From NCBI GenBank assembly GCA_020442165.1, contig JAGRKV010000034.1:1-64000 (forward strand): a DNA stretch of 64,000 nt, given 5' to 3'. This document shows positions 45,157 to 54,000 of this stretch, in pieces (the first letter of the stretch is position 1; the number at the start of each line of letters is the position of its first letter). The position numbers and the translations under genes were made by a program. The DNA is from Hyphomicrobiaceae bacterium. GTDB lineage: Bacteria; Pseudomonadota; Alphaproteobacteria; Rhizobiales; Hyphomicrobiaceae. The notes under the pieces are model-generated. The model was not told the DNA's origin and did no database searches. It saw only the letters and a list, made by a program, of their open reading frames with translations.

Positions 45157-45489
45157 TCAGTCGGCTTGCCGGTGCGCGGCGAGGCGCTTTTGTTCTTCGC
45201 GGTAGGCGGTGAGAAGCTGGCTGTGGCGGGCCAGGTCGTAGCTCCAGTGTCCGGCTAGTCCACGCCGTCGCTCTGCGCGAAGCGCTGCGCGTAGCCGCCG
45301 CACGATATCCTTTTGCAAATTCTCGGAGCCGGGACGCAGCTCCTCAGGCCAGATCGAGATGAGGCGGGGAAGATCAATCTTGCGATTGTAGCGAGTGGCG
45401 TTTCCGGGATTGTCCGGGAAGATTGTGCGCGGCGCCGTGGCGAGCGGCTTGAGCTGAGGTGTTTCTTGGCCGCGTCGGGATCGGGGCAT
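45157..45489 (-). CDS. Small basic helical protein of unknown function
   Basis: This 110-residue protein has GCGGAG seven bases before its ATG. It is rich in Arg and Leu; the C-terminal half (DIVRRLRAALRAERRRGLAG, then HWSYDLARHSQLLTAYREEQ) is strongly helical, and RLISIWPEELRPGSENLQ looks like a conserved core. It has no Cys and no membrane helix. It converges on mucR from the opposite strand. I do not recognise the family. Confidence 0.6.
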   Translation of the reverse strand: MPRSRRGQETPQLKPLATAPRTIFPDNPGNATRYNRKIDLPRLISIWPEELRPGSENLQKDIVRRLRAALRAERRRGLAGHWSYDLARHSQLLTAYREEQKRLAAHRQAD

Positions 45490-45766
45490 GTGAGGCTCCG
45501 CAGGACATGGTGCGAAGCGGCCAAGCTGACACTGGTTGTAGGGGCCGGGGATTTTGTCCTGTCTGGTGGGGGGAAGTGAAGTGTTGGTGAAGCAACACTG
45601 GAATGTATCGGCTCAGGCATAGCTTCCGTTGTCGGAATTTCTTGCGTTTGCATGGATGTCAGAAGTTATCCCCCTCGTTCACTTACCAACTATCTTGGGC
45701 ACGACCTGCCGGTGTCCTTGACGTATCTTGGACGGGTGAAATGAAGCCAAGTATTTCGGTGTGTCC

Positions 45767-46228
45767 ATGCCATCATCCATTTCTACCCACTTTTGCTCCC
45801 ATCACCTGGGCGAGGATGCCGTCCACGGCGGTGCCGTGCTGAATGCGGTCGCCGATGTTTATGTTCCTGACGGCAGCGTGGTCGTGCTGCAGCGTGAGGT
45901 GATCGAGCAGACGGTTGCGCAGGTGTTCGGTGTCGAGGATCAAGACTTGCGCCGGGCCACGCGGGGGCAGGCGCGGGTTGCCCGGGCGCGGCAGGTGGCG
46001 ATGTATCTGGCGCACGTTGCCTGTGGCATGAGCCTTACCGCCGTCGGGCGCACTTTCTCCCGGGACCGAACGACGGTTTCACATGCTTGCGGTGTCATCG
46101 AGGATGGTCGCGACGATCCGGTCTTCGATCGTGTTCTTGAGCTGCTCGAGAATGTGGTGCAGGCGCAGATCGGCTCGTATCGCGGCGGTCGTGCAATGGT
46201 CGAGGGCTGGGGCGCTTCATGTCAGTAG
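45767..46228 (+). CDS. Stand-alone DnaA domain IV-like DNA-binding protein
   Basis: This protein of about 153 residues from ATG 45767 (or GTG 45761) has a C-terminal part (about 65-140) matching the DNA-binding domain IV of the replication initiator DnaA: RQVAMYLAHVACGMSLTAVG, then RTFSRDRTTVSHACGVIEDG. The AAA ATPase domain of DnaA is absent. The N-terminal part is unrelated. It overlaps the DUF6456 gene by 10 bases, an arrangement I recall from other Hyphomicrobiales. It may bind DnaA-box-like sites or act as a regulator. Confidence 0.82.
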   Translation: MPSSISTHFCSHHLGEDAVHGGAVLNAVADVYVPDGSVVVLQREVIEQTVAQVFGVEDQDLRRATRGQARVARARQVAMYLAHVACGMSLTAVGRTFSRDRTTVSHACGVIEDGRDDPVFDRVLELLENVVQAQIGSYRGGRAMVEGWGASCQ

Positions 46229-47145
46229 CGCAGGGGGGCCGGTCGCTGACGCGCCTGCTGAAAGCGTTGCAGCGTCCGCGTGCTCATGCCGAGGTGGAGT
46301 TGAGTGGGGATGTCATTTCGTGCGTGCGTGTGAAAGGCGGCAGCGGAGTTGAGCCAGACGTGATCCATCACGCCTCGATCGAAGCCTGGAACAAGGCGGT
46401 TCGGGAGGGGCTTGTTGCGGAGACAGGTGCGGATGGACGTTGGCGGCTGAGCGCTGCGGGACGCCAACGGCTTGCCGAACTCAAGTCACGGAGTAATGAG
46501 CCCGATCAAAAGCCATGGATGCAACCGGAGAGTCACCGGGCGGCAAATGCCGCAGCTGACGAGCGCTCTCGTCGCCGCCGTGCTGCGGCGCAAGACATGG
46601 CTGCCTGCGGAAGCGGTGCACGGCCGGCCGAGAATGGAAACGAGAGCCCGCTTTCCTGGCTCCATCGCAGGCGCGACCGGAATGGCGCGCCGATGATTTC
46701 AGACCGGCAGTTCCACGCGGGTGAGAGGCTGCGCGCCGATTATGAGCAGGGGCAGCTCATGCCGCGGCTCACCATCGACTGGCAGCGGCTGGGCAATGCG
46801 GGCGAATGCTCGGGGCGGCGCGGGGCCGATGCGATGGAGATTTCTGAAAGGGCATTGGCTGCGCGTGAGCGCGTCAATCGTGCGCTGATGTCGGTTGGCC
46901 CTGAACTCGGCGGCATGCTTGTCGACGTGTGCTGCCACCTGAAGGGATTGGAGCAACTCGAACGGGCAGCTGGCTGGCCGCAAAGGTCGGCTAAGATCGT
47001 ACTTCAGGTGGCGCTTTCTGCGCTGGCACGGCACTACGGTCTGGATGGAGGCGGCAGCGAAGAGCGCCGGCCGATGCGGCATTGGGGAGCGGATGGCTAC
47101 AGGCCGGACATTACGTTGCAGAGTGGCGAGGGGGAACGGCCCTAG
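46219..47145 (+). CDS. DUF6456-domain protein coupled to the DnaA-like gene
   Basis: This 308-residue protein has an N-terminal winged-helix-like region (about 1-95: AWNKAVREGLVAETGADGRW, RLSAAGRQRLAEL), then a charged linker and a C-terminal DUF6456 domain (about 150-280: SPLSWLHRRRDRNGAPMISD, QFHAGERLRADYEQGQLMPR, RVNRALMSVGPELGGMLVDV, WPQRSAKIVLQVALSALARH). It starts inside the end of the DnaA-like gene. DNA binding is suggested by the N-terminus; the role is unknown. Confidence 0.82.
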   Translation: MSVAQGGRSLTRLLKALQRPRAHAEVELSGDVISCVRVKGGSGVEPDVIHHASIEAWNKAVREGLVAETGADGRWRLSAAGRQRLAELKSRSNEPDQKPWMQPESHRAANAAADERSRRRRAAAQDMAACGSGARPAENGNESPLSWLHRRRDRNGAPMISDRQFHAGERLRADYEQGQLMPRLTIDWQRLGNAGECSGRRGADAMEISERALAARERVNRALMSVGPELGGMLVDVCCHLKGLEQLERAAGWPQRSAKIVLQVALSALARHYGLDGGGSEERRPMRHWGADGYRPDITLQSGEGERP

Positions 47146-47184
47146 ATCGTTTCAGACTTGCGTTGAAACGATCCAGATTTTTTT
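47145..47184 (+). terminator. Hairpin terminator after the DUF6456 gene
   Basis: GATCGTTTCA (47145-47154) pairs perfectly with TGAAACGATC (47164-47173) around a nine-base loop, followed within a few bases by seven T. The stem sequence is also of a type found as dispersed repeats in Hyphomicrobiales genomes, so it may be a repeat used as a terminator. Confidence 0.8.
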
Positions 47185-47213
47185 GCTCAACGGAGCTAAC
47201 CCTCGCAATCGCT

Positions 47214-47648
47214 CTAGCCCGCTGCTGCCGCATCTGCGCGCACACGAGCGACCATTGAAGCCAGCCCATTGGAGCGCTGCTGCGTCAGGTGCTCGGAAAG
47301 ACCGAACTCCTTGAACACGGCCTGGGGATCGAGTGCCGTTATCTCGGACGGCGAGCGATCCTGGTAGAGCGCCAGCAGAATGGCGATGAGCCCGCGCACG
47401 ATATGAGCGTCGCTATCGCCTTCGAAGTGCATGCTTCTGCCTTCGCCATCACCTTCGATGTGCGTGGCGATCCAAACCTGGCTGGCACACCCGCGCACCT
47501 TGTTGGCATCGGTTCGCAATTCCTCCGGGAAGGGCGGCAGCTGGCGACCCAACTCGATGACGTAGCGGTACCGATCCTCCCAGTCGTCAAGGAGGGCGAA
47601 GTCGTCGCGGATGTCCGCAATCGTTGTGGTCACGGCTTGTCTCCCCAA
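47214..47648 (-). CDS. sufE: SufE-family Fe-S cluster assembly protein
   Basis: This 144-residue protein accepts sulfur from the SufS cysteine desulfurase for Fe-S cluster building. The active Cys lies in NKVRGCASQVWIATH (about 54). DDWEDRYRYVIELGRQLPPF, HIVRGLIAILLALYQDRSPS and EFGLSEHLTQQRSNGLASMV are typical of the family. No other suf genes are adjacent, so it is encoded apart from the main operon. Confidence 0.93.
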   Translation of the reverse strand: MGRQAVTTTIADIRDDFALLDDWEDRYRYVIELGRQLPPFPEELRTDANKVRGCASQVWIATHIEGDGEGRSMHFEGDSDAHIVRGLIAILLALYQDRSPSEITALDPQAVFKEFGLSEHLTQQRSNGLASMVARVRADAAAAG

Positions 47649-47745
47649 TGTCAGGCCATGACATAAGGCGGCACGGGCGGTGAGGCAAGCGGCGGGCGCT
47701 TCAGGTCGAGGCGAGGGCGCAACGTGGCGCGTTTGCGGACTGCGC

Positions 47746-48144
47746 TTATTTCTCGAGAGCGCCGCGCCAGCGTGGCATGATGTCCTTGGGTGTCAGTGTA
47801 TTGTTTGCCGAAGAGAGGTAGGCGCTGGTCAGGTCGCGGCGGCGCGGTGCAGTGTCCGGACGTGGTGCCGCATCCAATCTGGTGGAATCCACTTCGGTGC
47901 GGCCAGCATTCATGCGTTCGACGGCAAGCCCGTAGACCAGCCCGAAACCGAAAGTGGCTCTTTCCTTGAGATCGACGTAGACGGCTTCGGCCTGCTGGCA
48001 TTGCCATGGGTTGCGTTGGCAATACGTGGCTGCCCAGGAAATGGCCTCGGTCGCAGTCGCGGAAAAGCGCTGCTGCTGCTCTTGATCCTTGGGCAGCAGG
48101 AAAAGTGCGGCAGCGACCAAAATGGTTTTCTTGAAGAACGACAT
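47746..48144 (-). CDS. DUF5330-family small protein
   Basis: This 132-residue protein starts with MSFFKKTILVAAALFLLPKD, one hydrophobic segment that may be a signal or anchor. It then has SWAATYCQRNPWQCQQAEAV with two Cys and a helical ERATFGFGLVYGLAVERM. This layout matches the DUF5330 proteins of Hyphomicrobiales. The C-terminus is disordered. The ATG at 48144 is preferred to an upstream TTG. Function is unknown. Confidence 0.7.
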   Translation of the reverse strand: MSFFKKTILVAAALFLLPKDQEQQQRFSATATEAISWAATYCQRNPWQCQQAEAVYVDLKERATFGFGLVYGLAVERMNAGRTEVDSTRLDAAPRPDTAPRRRDLTSAYLSSANNTLTPKDIMPRWRGALEK

Positions 48145-48402
48145 GACAACAACTCCGCGGCTGCATCTTCCAGCCAATGGGGTCGGAGTTTACCCATTAA
48201 CCTTCAAGGAACACTTCAGGCTGTTGGTGGCATTTGGTTTGAATTTTTCCTTTCCGGTATCGTTGGGGCGTTTTCGCGCGGCTGCGTTTTTCGGCCGAGC
48301 GGGCGGCTTCTCATTTTGTGCCAAGAGGTTCGGGTTAACGGCACGTTCACGACCCCAGCCGATAATCAGCGCGATGAGGCGTGGAATGCGAGTTGACCGG
48401 CA

Positions 48403-49092
48403 ATGACACCGCGGCAGATCAGGATGGGTTTGGCGGCAGCCGCCGTGATTGCGGTCTCCACCGCTGCGAATTTGTTGTTGATGCAGCCCAGGGAGATGCG
48501 CAGCCCGAGGCCCGACCGGCCTTATCGCGGTTTGTCGGAACTGCCTGGTACGCCGTCCACGACTATCGGTGCCGTGGGCTCGGTTGTGCGGGAGACTACT
48601 GCGGTTCGTGTCGAAACGCCGGTAGCGAACACGAATGATGATGCGGATGCCAATGCCGCCGACCTCATCCGCGTTGTGCAGCAGGCGCTAGCCGACAGAA
48701 ATTATGCTCCAGGCAACACGAGTGGCTCGCTCGACATGGTTACACGGGCGGCGATCATGGCATTCGAAAATGATCGCGGACTTATTCTCACCGGTGAGCC
48801 GACGCTGGAGCTTCTGGCGGAATTGCGTAGCGAGGCGCCCAATCAGCGGAGCGGACGTGTCACGGGCAGGCAAAGTGAACATGCAGAGGCCGTCGTGCGC
48901 GCCGTGCAGCAATCCTTGTCGATGCTGAAGTACCAGCCAGGGGTGGCCGATGGTCTGGTGGGTGATGCAACAGCCAATGCAATCCGCGCTTTTGAGCGCG
49001 ATCACGGATTGCCGCAGTCGGGCCGTGTCTCGGGGCGGCTGGTGACGCGACTTTCTGAGCTTGCCGGGCGCGGGCAACTGGCGTCGCGCTAG
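48403..49092 (+). CDS. Protein with two peptidoglycan-binding domains
   Basis: This 229-residue protein has an N-terminal helix (MGLAAAAVIAVSTAANLLLM), a signal or membrane anchor. Two PG_binding_1 domains follow at about 85-140 (LIRVVQQALADRNYAPGNTS, TRAAIMAFENDRGLILTGEP) and 165-222 (VVRAVQQSLSMLKYQPGVAD, TANAIRAFERDHGLPQSGRV). It would sit in the periplasm bound to the cell wall. No catalytic domain is present. Confidence 0.82.
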   Translation: MTPRQIRMGLAAAAVIAVSTAANLLLMQPREMRSPRPDRPYRGLSELPGTPSTTIGAVGSVVRETTAVRVETPVANTNDDADANAADLIRVVQQALADRNYAPGNTSGSLDMVTRAAIMAFENDRGLILTGEPTLELLAELRSEAPNQRSGRVTGRQSEHAEAVVRAVQQSLSMLKYQPGVADGLVGDATANAIRAFERDHGLPQSGRVSGRLVTRLSELAGRGQLASR

Positions 49093-49191
49093 AGCGCATT
49101 CATTTTCGATGGAATCGGGAACGCGCTCTATGCATTTCTTATGGGCATGTTTTTCACGCTGAACCGCTACTCACTTCAGCTAAACATGCCC
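49090..49191. repeat. Pair of adjacent palindromic repeats
   Basis: Two hairpins stand side by side. TAGAGCGC (49090-49097) pairs with GCGCTCTA (49123-49130). GGGCATGTTT (49143-49152) pairs perfectly with AAACATGCCC (49182-49191). Both resemble the short interspersed palindromes common between genes in Hyphomicrobiales. The first begins at the stop of the preceding gene and may also end transcription. Confidence 0.75.
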
Positions 49192-49289
49192 TAATTCAAA
49201 AAAACATCTACAGTTGGAGCGGCAACGCTGTGGGCCTGGTGCGGACCTTGGACCGGGCGGCGGCGTTCGGTCGTGGTGAAGAGGCGAGC

Positions 49290-49643
49290 ATGCGATTGCG
49301 CTCCGATATCTGGGTGAAGGCGTATTTGAGAACTTGCGCATCGCATGGCGCGCACGGTGTTGTGGTGCGGCATGGCGATGATGATGCAGGTGCCATCTAC
49401 ATCAAGATCGCGCGGCTCGACGGGACGGCATCGGCATTCGGTCCTGCTCCGGCAGGCTGGGATGGTGCGGCCAGCGAACGCAAATGGATCCCTCTCACCA
49501 AGGATCCTGTGGGCGTAGAGCGCGACATCGATGAGATGCTGCGGCGCGCGGCGGAGTTCGACACCGATATCTGGATTGTCGAGGTCGAGGATCGCGACGG
49601 TCGAAATTTTCTCGAAGGCTGGCTCGACCTATCCGGCGCATGA
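49290..49643 (+). CDS. DUF1491-family protein
   Basis: The protein has 117 residues from ATG 49290 with GAGG nine bases upstream. RLRSDIWVKAYLRTCASHGA, GDDDAGAIYIKIARLDGTAS and DIDEMLRRAAEFDTDIWIVE followed by VEDRDGRNFL form the conserved DUF1491 pattern. It is a small cytoplasmic alpha/beta protein found across alphaproteobacteria. Function is unknown. Confidence 0.85.
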   Translation: MRLRSDIWVKAYLRTCASHGAHGVVVRHGDDDAGAIYIKIARLDGTASAFGPAPAGWDGAASERKWIPLTKDPVGVERDIDEMLRRAAEFDTDIWIVEVEDRDGRNFLEGWLDLSGA

Positions 49644-49799
49644 TTGCAACACCAGACTCAATGCGCGCACTGCAAGCCCGCAATTAACTTTCCATTAATG
49701 TTTGACGCTGCCAACTAGAAGAGGGCGGAGAATCAAGAAGCCTACGACAGCCTGCCCGGGGAAACGCAGAAACTTGGACGCTCTGCAGCGGGGATGGTT

Positions 49800-49991
49800 A
49801 TGGCTCACATTTTCGACTTCAATGCGCATGCTTCAAAGTCCTGCCAAAGGACGGCACGCGCGAGCATGGCGGGCTCGGCAGAAATCGTCATTTTCCCTGG
49901 TGTGCGCTACGAGCGTGCGGAAGCTGGTTCCGTTTCAACGCCCGCTAGACGTCATGCCAAGCAACGCGACCGGATTGAGCTGCCGGAATAG
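49800..49991 (+). CDS. Small conserved protein of unknown function
   Basis: The protein has 63 residues from ATG 49800, which has GGGGA six bases upstream. The centre MAGSAEIVIFPGVRYERAE and the ending AKQRDRIELPE look conserved; I recall similar short proteins in Hyphomicrobiales. A longer overlapping frame (49702-50049) has worse composition and is rejected in its favour. Confidence 0.6.
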   Translation: MAHIFDFNAHASKSCQRTARASMAGSAEIVIFPGVRYERAEAGSVSTPARRHAKQRDRIELPE

Positions 49992-50076
49992 ACGGCGGAC
50001 AAGCTTCCGCCTCACAAGCAAAGAGATTCTCAAGGCAACCGGCCTTTGAGCTTCGTGCTGATGATCGCTCAGTATT

Positions 50077-50820
50077 CTACGAACCGGCGGCTGGTACAGC
50101 ACGGCATGAGGCAGCATCAAGCGTCTGCTGCACAATCCTCTGATATGATTGCCCGTGCTCGGGTATCGCCAGAACGACCAAGCCGCGCTGGGCCTGGATG
50201 GTGGCAGAGGGGACTTCCTTGTTCTGCAAGCCGCGCGCCTCCGGTGTCAGACCGAGGAAACGGCCGTCGGTGGGCAGGATCTTGACGCGATACGATGGAC
50301 TTTCGCTGGCTGCGGCGGCGTAGAGCGCCTCGCCGTCGGTGGAATAGATGGTGAGGCTCGATCCAAGAGCATTCAATTCCGCATCAATCTGGACAGGTGC
50401 CTTTGAAGAATCGAAACGGCACATGGCGTACCGCAGCGCGGGGCTGAGATAGGGAAGCGGCTGGGCTCCCGGCTCAATCTGCGGCATCGCAACCATGGTA
50501 TTGACGGGCAGTGCGGCCCGCATTCTTTCAAACGCGGTTGCCATGGCCAGGTAGGGCGCTGCAAGCGTGGCTACAATGTGCAGGATCGCCATGCCCGTGA
50601 GCGCGGCAAAGATGATGCGCCAGTTTATGGCGCGCAATGGTTTCAACAACGACTGGAGCGCACCGGGTGAATTCGTCACCGGGGTTTCGTTGCGACCTGG
50701 GATTGGCGGCGCTGCCAGCGCGGCCAGGCGCTTGGGCAATGGAATGCTGCCCGGGCGGGGCAGTTTGGGCAGTCTGTCGAAATTCGGCAGCTTAGGCAGG
50801 CGGAACTCCTTCATCGGCAT
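50077..50820 (-). CDS. Membrane-anchored protein, DUF1254-like
   Basis: This 247-residue protein has a Pro/Leu-rich basic head (about 1-60) and one transmembrane helix (WRIIFAALTGMAILHIVATL, about 66-86). Its periplasmic domain includes PYLSPALRYAMCRFDSSKAP, LTIYSTDGEALYAAAASESP and LVVLAIPEHGQSYQRIVQQT. The fold and its place after a DUF1214 gene suggest the DUF1254 partner family. It overlaps that gene by 10 bases. Function is unknown. Confidence 0.6.
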   Translation of the reverse strand: MPMKEFRLPKLPNFDRLPKLPRPGSIPLPKRLAALAAPPIPGRNETPVTNSPGALQSLLKPLRAINWRIIFAALTGMAILHIVATLAAPYLAMATAFERMRAALPVNTMVAMPQIEPGAQPLPYLSPALRYAMCRFDSSKAPVQIDAELNALGSSLTIYSTDGEALYAAAASESPSYRVKILPTDGRFLGLTPEARGLQNKEVPSATIQAQRGLVVLAIPEHGQSYQRIVQQTLDAASCRAVPAAGS

Positions 50821-51440
50821 TTCACCTTGGTGATGCTCGGCAGTGCTTCATCTTCAGCTCGGCGCTGGTTTTCAGCTATCGAGATGTTGCCGTCCTGAAG
50901 AACAAGCATGATGGAGAGGCGGCCAGCGCCGCCGGTCGGCAGCCAGTTGCCGGGGCGCGCGTCGCGTGCGAGGGAAACGACGAAGTGGCCGTTTGGTTCG
51001 ATGGCAACGGTGTCACGCGAGAACGCATAGCGGCCGGCCGGGTTAGGAATGACCGCGCCGTCGCCGTCGAAGACGGTGATACTCCACCAGGGGGCCGCAA
51101 AGTCGTGTCCCTCGATCGTATAGTCGCAAGAGGAATAGAGATCCGCGCCGTCGCTGTCCTCGCGCGCGACATAGGTGCGAGAAATCGACGATGACATGGG
51201 CAGCATGCCGAGCCGTGCAAAATGGGCCCGCGTGTAGGGATCGCTGTCGTGGCGAGCAGCGTTGGTCCATGATTCCCAAGGTCCGATGTGGTGGACAGAG
51301 AACACCGAGCCTGCATGCACCATGTACCAGTGGGAGCCGATTCCGCCGATCAGGACGACACCGATGAAGATCGCCCAGTCGGAAAGGATGCGGAAGAAGC
51401 GGCGCAGGAACTGCTTGAGCTTGTAGATCTGGAAATGCAT
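50811..51440 (-). CDS. DUF1214-domain membrane protein
   Basis: This 209-residue protein has an N-terminal helix (WAIFIGVVLIGGIGSHWYMV, about 22-41). The rest is the DUF1214 domain: DPYTRAHFARLGMLPMSSS, CDYTIEGHDFAAPWWSITVF, then FSRDTVAIEPNGHFVVSLAR and NWLPTGGAGRLSIMLVLQD. These domains occur alone or beside DUF1254 and are thought to be periplasmic; the activity is unknown. It lies between pbp1A and the DUF1254-like gene on the same strand. Confidence 0.85.
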   Translation of the reverse strand: MHFQIYKLKQFLRRFFRILSDWAIFIGVVLIGGIGSHWYMVHAGSVFSVHHIGPWESWTNAARHDSDPYTRAHFARLGMLPMSSSISRTYVAREDSDGADLYSSCDYTIEGHDFAAPWWSITVFDGDGAVIPNPAGRYAFSRDTVAIEPNGHFVVSLARDARPGNWLPTGGAGRLSIMLVLQDGNISIAENQRRAEDEALPSITKVKCR

Positions 51441-51588
51441 GGGCGGTGGCGCTTCACAGGCCGTTGGCTGGCCGCGGTTGCAGCCGCGATCCAGTGGACT
51501 TGTTCATGGCTGGGCTTGAGAGTTCGCCAGCCAGACACGGCAGGCGGCGGCAGGCGATCTGTCCAGGACAACTTTGCATCATGCGCGC

Positions 51589-53829
51589 TCAAGGTGTGCT
51601 TGCGTTGGTCGGGGAGGCGGGTTGAATGGCGGCCGTCGTGTTGCGCACATTGCCCGTGCCGGAGCGCTGAGTGGGCGTTGGTCCGGCTGGTGACGTTTTG
51701 GTATCCAGACCCGCAGCTTTGCGCAATGCCTGCGACAGGCGTTTCAGCGCGTCGCGTGTCGTGTTTGGCATGCGCTGGTCCCGAGGGTTGCCCGATTGGC
51801 TGGCGGCGAGGGCGGGATCAATCCTTTTCAGCTCGGCAAGCCTTTGCTGTTCTTCAACCTGGCGGGGATGCGGGCTGAGGCCAGGGATTGTGGGAATGTT
51901 CATGTCGGTGTGCGCGACCGACATGTAGGCCTGCCAGATCTGCGCGGGCAAACTGCCTCCGGTCACGCCGGCGGTTGGACGGAAATCGTCGTTGCCGATC
52001 CATACTCCAGTGACCAGCTGGCCTGTGAACCCCATGAACCAGGCATCACGATAGCTGGAGCTGGTTCCGGTCTTGCCGGCGACGTTGGTGAAATCAAGCT
52101 GTGCCTTGCCGCCGGTGCCGTTCTCGACAACGGCGTGAAGCATCTGATTAAGCTGTTCGGCGACCTCGGGCTTGATGACCTGGGCAGGCTTTGGCTCGTC
52201 GCGCTCACGGCTGTAGATGGTCTCGCCCTGTGAGTTGACGAGTTCGGTGATCGCATATGGTCGGGAAAGCTTGCCATCGTTGGCGAAGGTGGCGTAACCG
52301 CCGGTGTGTTCGAGGATCGTGACGCCGCCGTCACCCAGAGCCATCGAGCAGGACTTGCGGATGCCGGTAACACCGAGGCGGTCGACCATTTCAAGGACCT
52401 TTTCGCGGCCGAGCCGCAACGACAGATCCACCGCAACCGTATTGAGGGAACGGGCGAGCGCTTCGGTGAGCGACAAGGACCGGCCCGAGCCGCCGCCGCC
52501 GGAATAGTTTTTTGGCGACCAGTTTCCGCAGCTGCGCGAGCTGTCGCGGACGACAGTGCGCGGTGTGTAGCCGTTCTCCAGCGCAACAGCGTAGACGTAG
52601 GGTTTGAACGAGGAGCCGGGCTGGCGGCGGGCGTGCGTGGCGCGATTGAACTGGCTGTCGCCATAGTCGAGGCCGCCAACGATGGCGCGCACGGCGCCGT
52701 CGACGTCCATCGAGACAAGGCCGCCGGAGCGGGCGCCGACTGAACGGCCGGTTGAGCGGACCCCAGAAATCAGAGCTTCATCAGCTGCGCGCTGCAGGCC
52801 AAGGTCGATCGTTGTCTTGGCGGTGAGGACGTACTGGCCCTTGCCTTCGGCAAGGCGCTGGACCTCCTCGAAGGCCCAGTCAAGGAACCAGTCGGGGCTG
52901 CTGGTGGACCGGTTCTCGACGATCTTGGCGGGATTGAGCCGTGCTGCGTGGACCTGACCGGCCGTGTAGTAGCCAGCCTCGACGAGGTTCGACAGCACCT
53001 CGTTGGTACGCGCGCGGGTTGCCGGGAGATTGACGTGCGGCGCATATTTCGTCGGGGCTTTATAGAGGCCAGCGAGCATGGCCGCCTCGGCGAGCGAAAT
53101 GTCGCGCACCGACTTGCCGAAATAGAACTGCGATGCTGCCTCGACGCCGAAAGCGCCTCCGCCCATATAGGCCCGGTCGAGGTAGAGTTTCAGGATCTCG
53201 TGCTTGGTGAAGCGGCTTTCGAGAAGGAAAGCCAGGAAGACTTCCTTGAGCTTGCGCTGTATCGAACGCTCGGAGGAAAGAAACAGGTTCTTGGCCAGCT
53301 GCTGAGTCAGTGTCGAGCCGCCCTGAACGACATCGTTGGCGCGCAGGTTCTCTACCAGAGCGCGCGCTGTGCCCAGGAAGTCGACGCCGAAGTGTTCGAA
53401 GAACCGCCGGTCCTCGGTGGCCATCGTTGCCTTGATGAGATAGTCAGGGATCTCATCGAGGGGAACGGCGTCGTTGTGGAGAATGCCGCGCTTGCCAATC
53501 TCGTTGCCGTGCTGATCGAGGAACTTGACCGAAAACCGGCCGGTAAGGAAGCGGCCTTCGTCGAACTCGAGCAGTGCCGGCAACGCCAGCGCGTAGAGCA
53601 CGACCAATCCGCCAGTGCCGATCGACAAACCCTCGCTGGCGAATTCGTTGAGCAGGCGGCGCCAGCCTGTCAGCTTGAAGCGAGCGAAGAAACTTGAGGC
53701 GGAGTTCCAGCTGTCGCTAATCCAGGCACGCGACTGGGCCAGTGAGGAATCGATCCAGGAATCGATGCTCAGCCAGTCGATCAGGCGATCCCGCCCGCCT
53801 TGTTTGTTGAACCAGTCGCTCAAACCCAT
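51589..53829 (-). CDS. Penicillin-binding protein 1A-type bifunctional peptidoglycan synthase
   Basis: This 746-residue class A penicillin-binding protein polymerises and cross-links peptidoglycan. A cytoplasmic head of about 70 residues and one transmembrane helix (GTGGLVVLYALALPALL) precede the glycosyltransferase domain with its catalytic Glu in ATEDRRFFEHFGVD (about 137), then VQGGSTLTQQLAKNLFLSSE and RSIQRKLKEVFLAFLLESRF. The transpeptidase domain has the Ser in GSSFKPYVYA (about 408), SLN in ALARSLNTVA and the KTGTSSSYRD box (about 588). It begins a minus-strand group with the DUF1214/DUF1254 genes. Confidence 0.93.
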   Translation of the reverse strand: MGLSDWFNKQGGRDRLIDWLSIDSWIDSSLAQSRAWISDSWNSASSFFARFKLTGWRRLLNEFASEGLSIGTGGLVVLYALALPALLEFDEGRFLTGRFSVKFLDQHGNEIGKRGILHNDAVPLDEIPDYLIKATMATEDRRFFEHFGVDFLGTARALVENLRANDVVQGGSTLTQQLAKNLFLSSERSIQRKLKEVFLAFLLESRFTKHEILKLYLDRAYMGGGAFGVEAASQFYFGKSVRDISLAEAAMLAGLYKAPTKYAPHVNLPATRARTNEVLSNLVEAGYYTAGQVHAARLNPAKIVENRSTSSPDWFLDWAFEEVQRLAEGKGQYVLTAKTTIDLGLQRAADEALISGVRSTGRSVGARSGGLVSMDVDGAVRAIVGGLDYGDSQFNRATHARRQPGSSFKPYVYAVALENGYTPRTVVRDSSRSCGNWSPKNYSGGGGSGRSLSLTEALARSLNTVAVDLSLRLGREKVLEMVDRLGVTGIRKSCSMALGDGGVTILEHTGGYATFANDGKLSRPYAITELVNSQGETIYSRERDEPKPAQVIKPEVAEQLNQMLHAVVENGTGGKAQLDFTNVAGKTGTSSSYRDAWFMGFTGQLVTGVWIGNDDFRPTAGVTGGSLPAQIWQAYMSVAHTDMNIPTIPGLSPHPRQVEEQQRLAELKRIDPALAASQSGNPRDQRMPNTTRDALKRLSQALRKAAGLDTKTSPAGPTPTQRSGTGNVRNTTAAIQPASPTNASTP

Positions 53830-54000
53830 GCCTCTCAGCTGGGAGCCGATTCAGGAAACATCCTGCCGCTTGCCCATAGCCCCCACATGCGGCGGTGGTG
53901 TGCCGTCGCCTGCCCATATGTCCTGCGACTCAGGTGACGACAGGAATATGGTTATTTATATCGCAGCATCGCACGACCGCGAGAGGGCAAGGCGACCACA

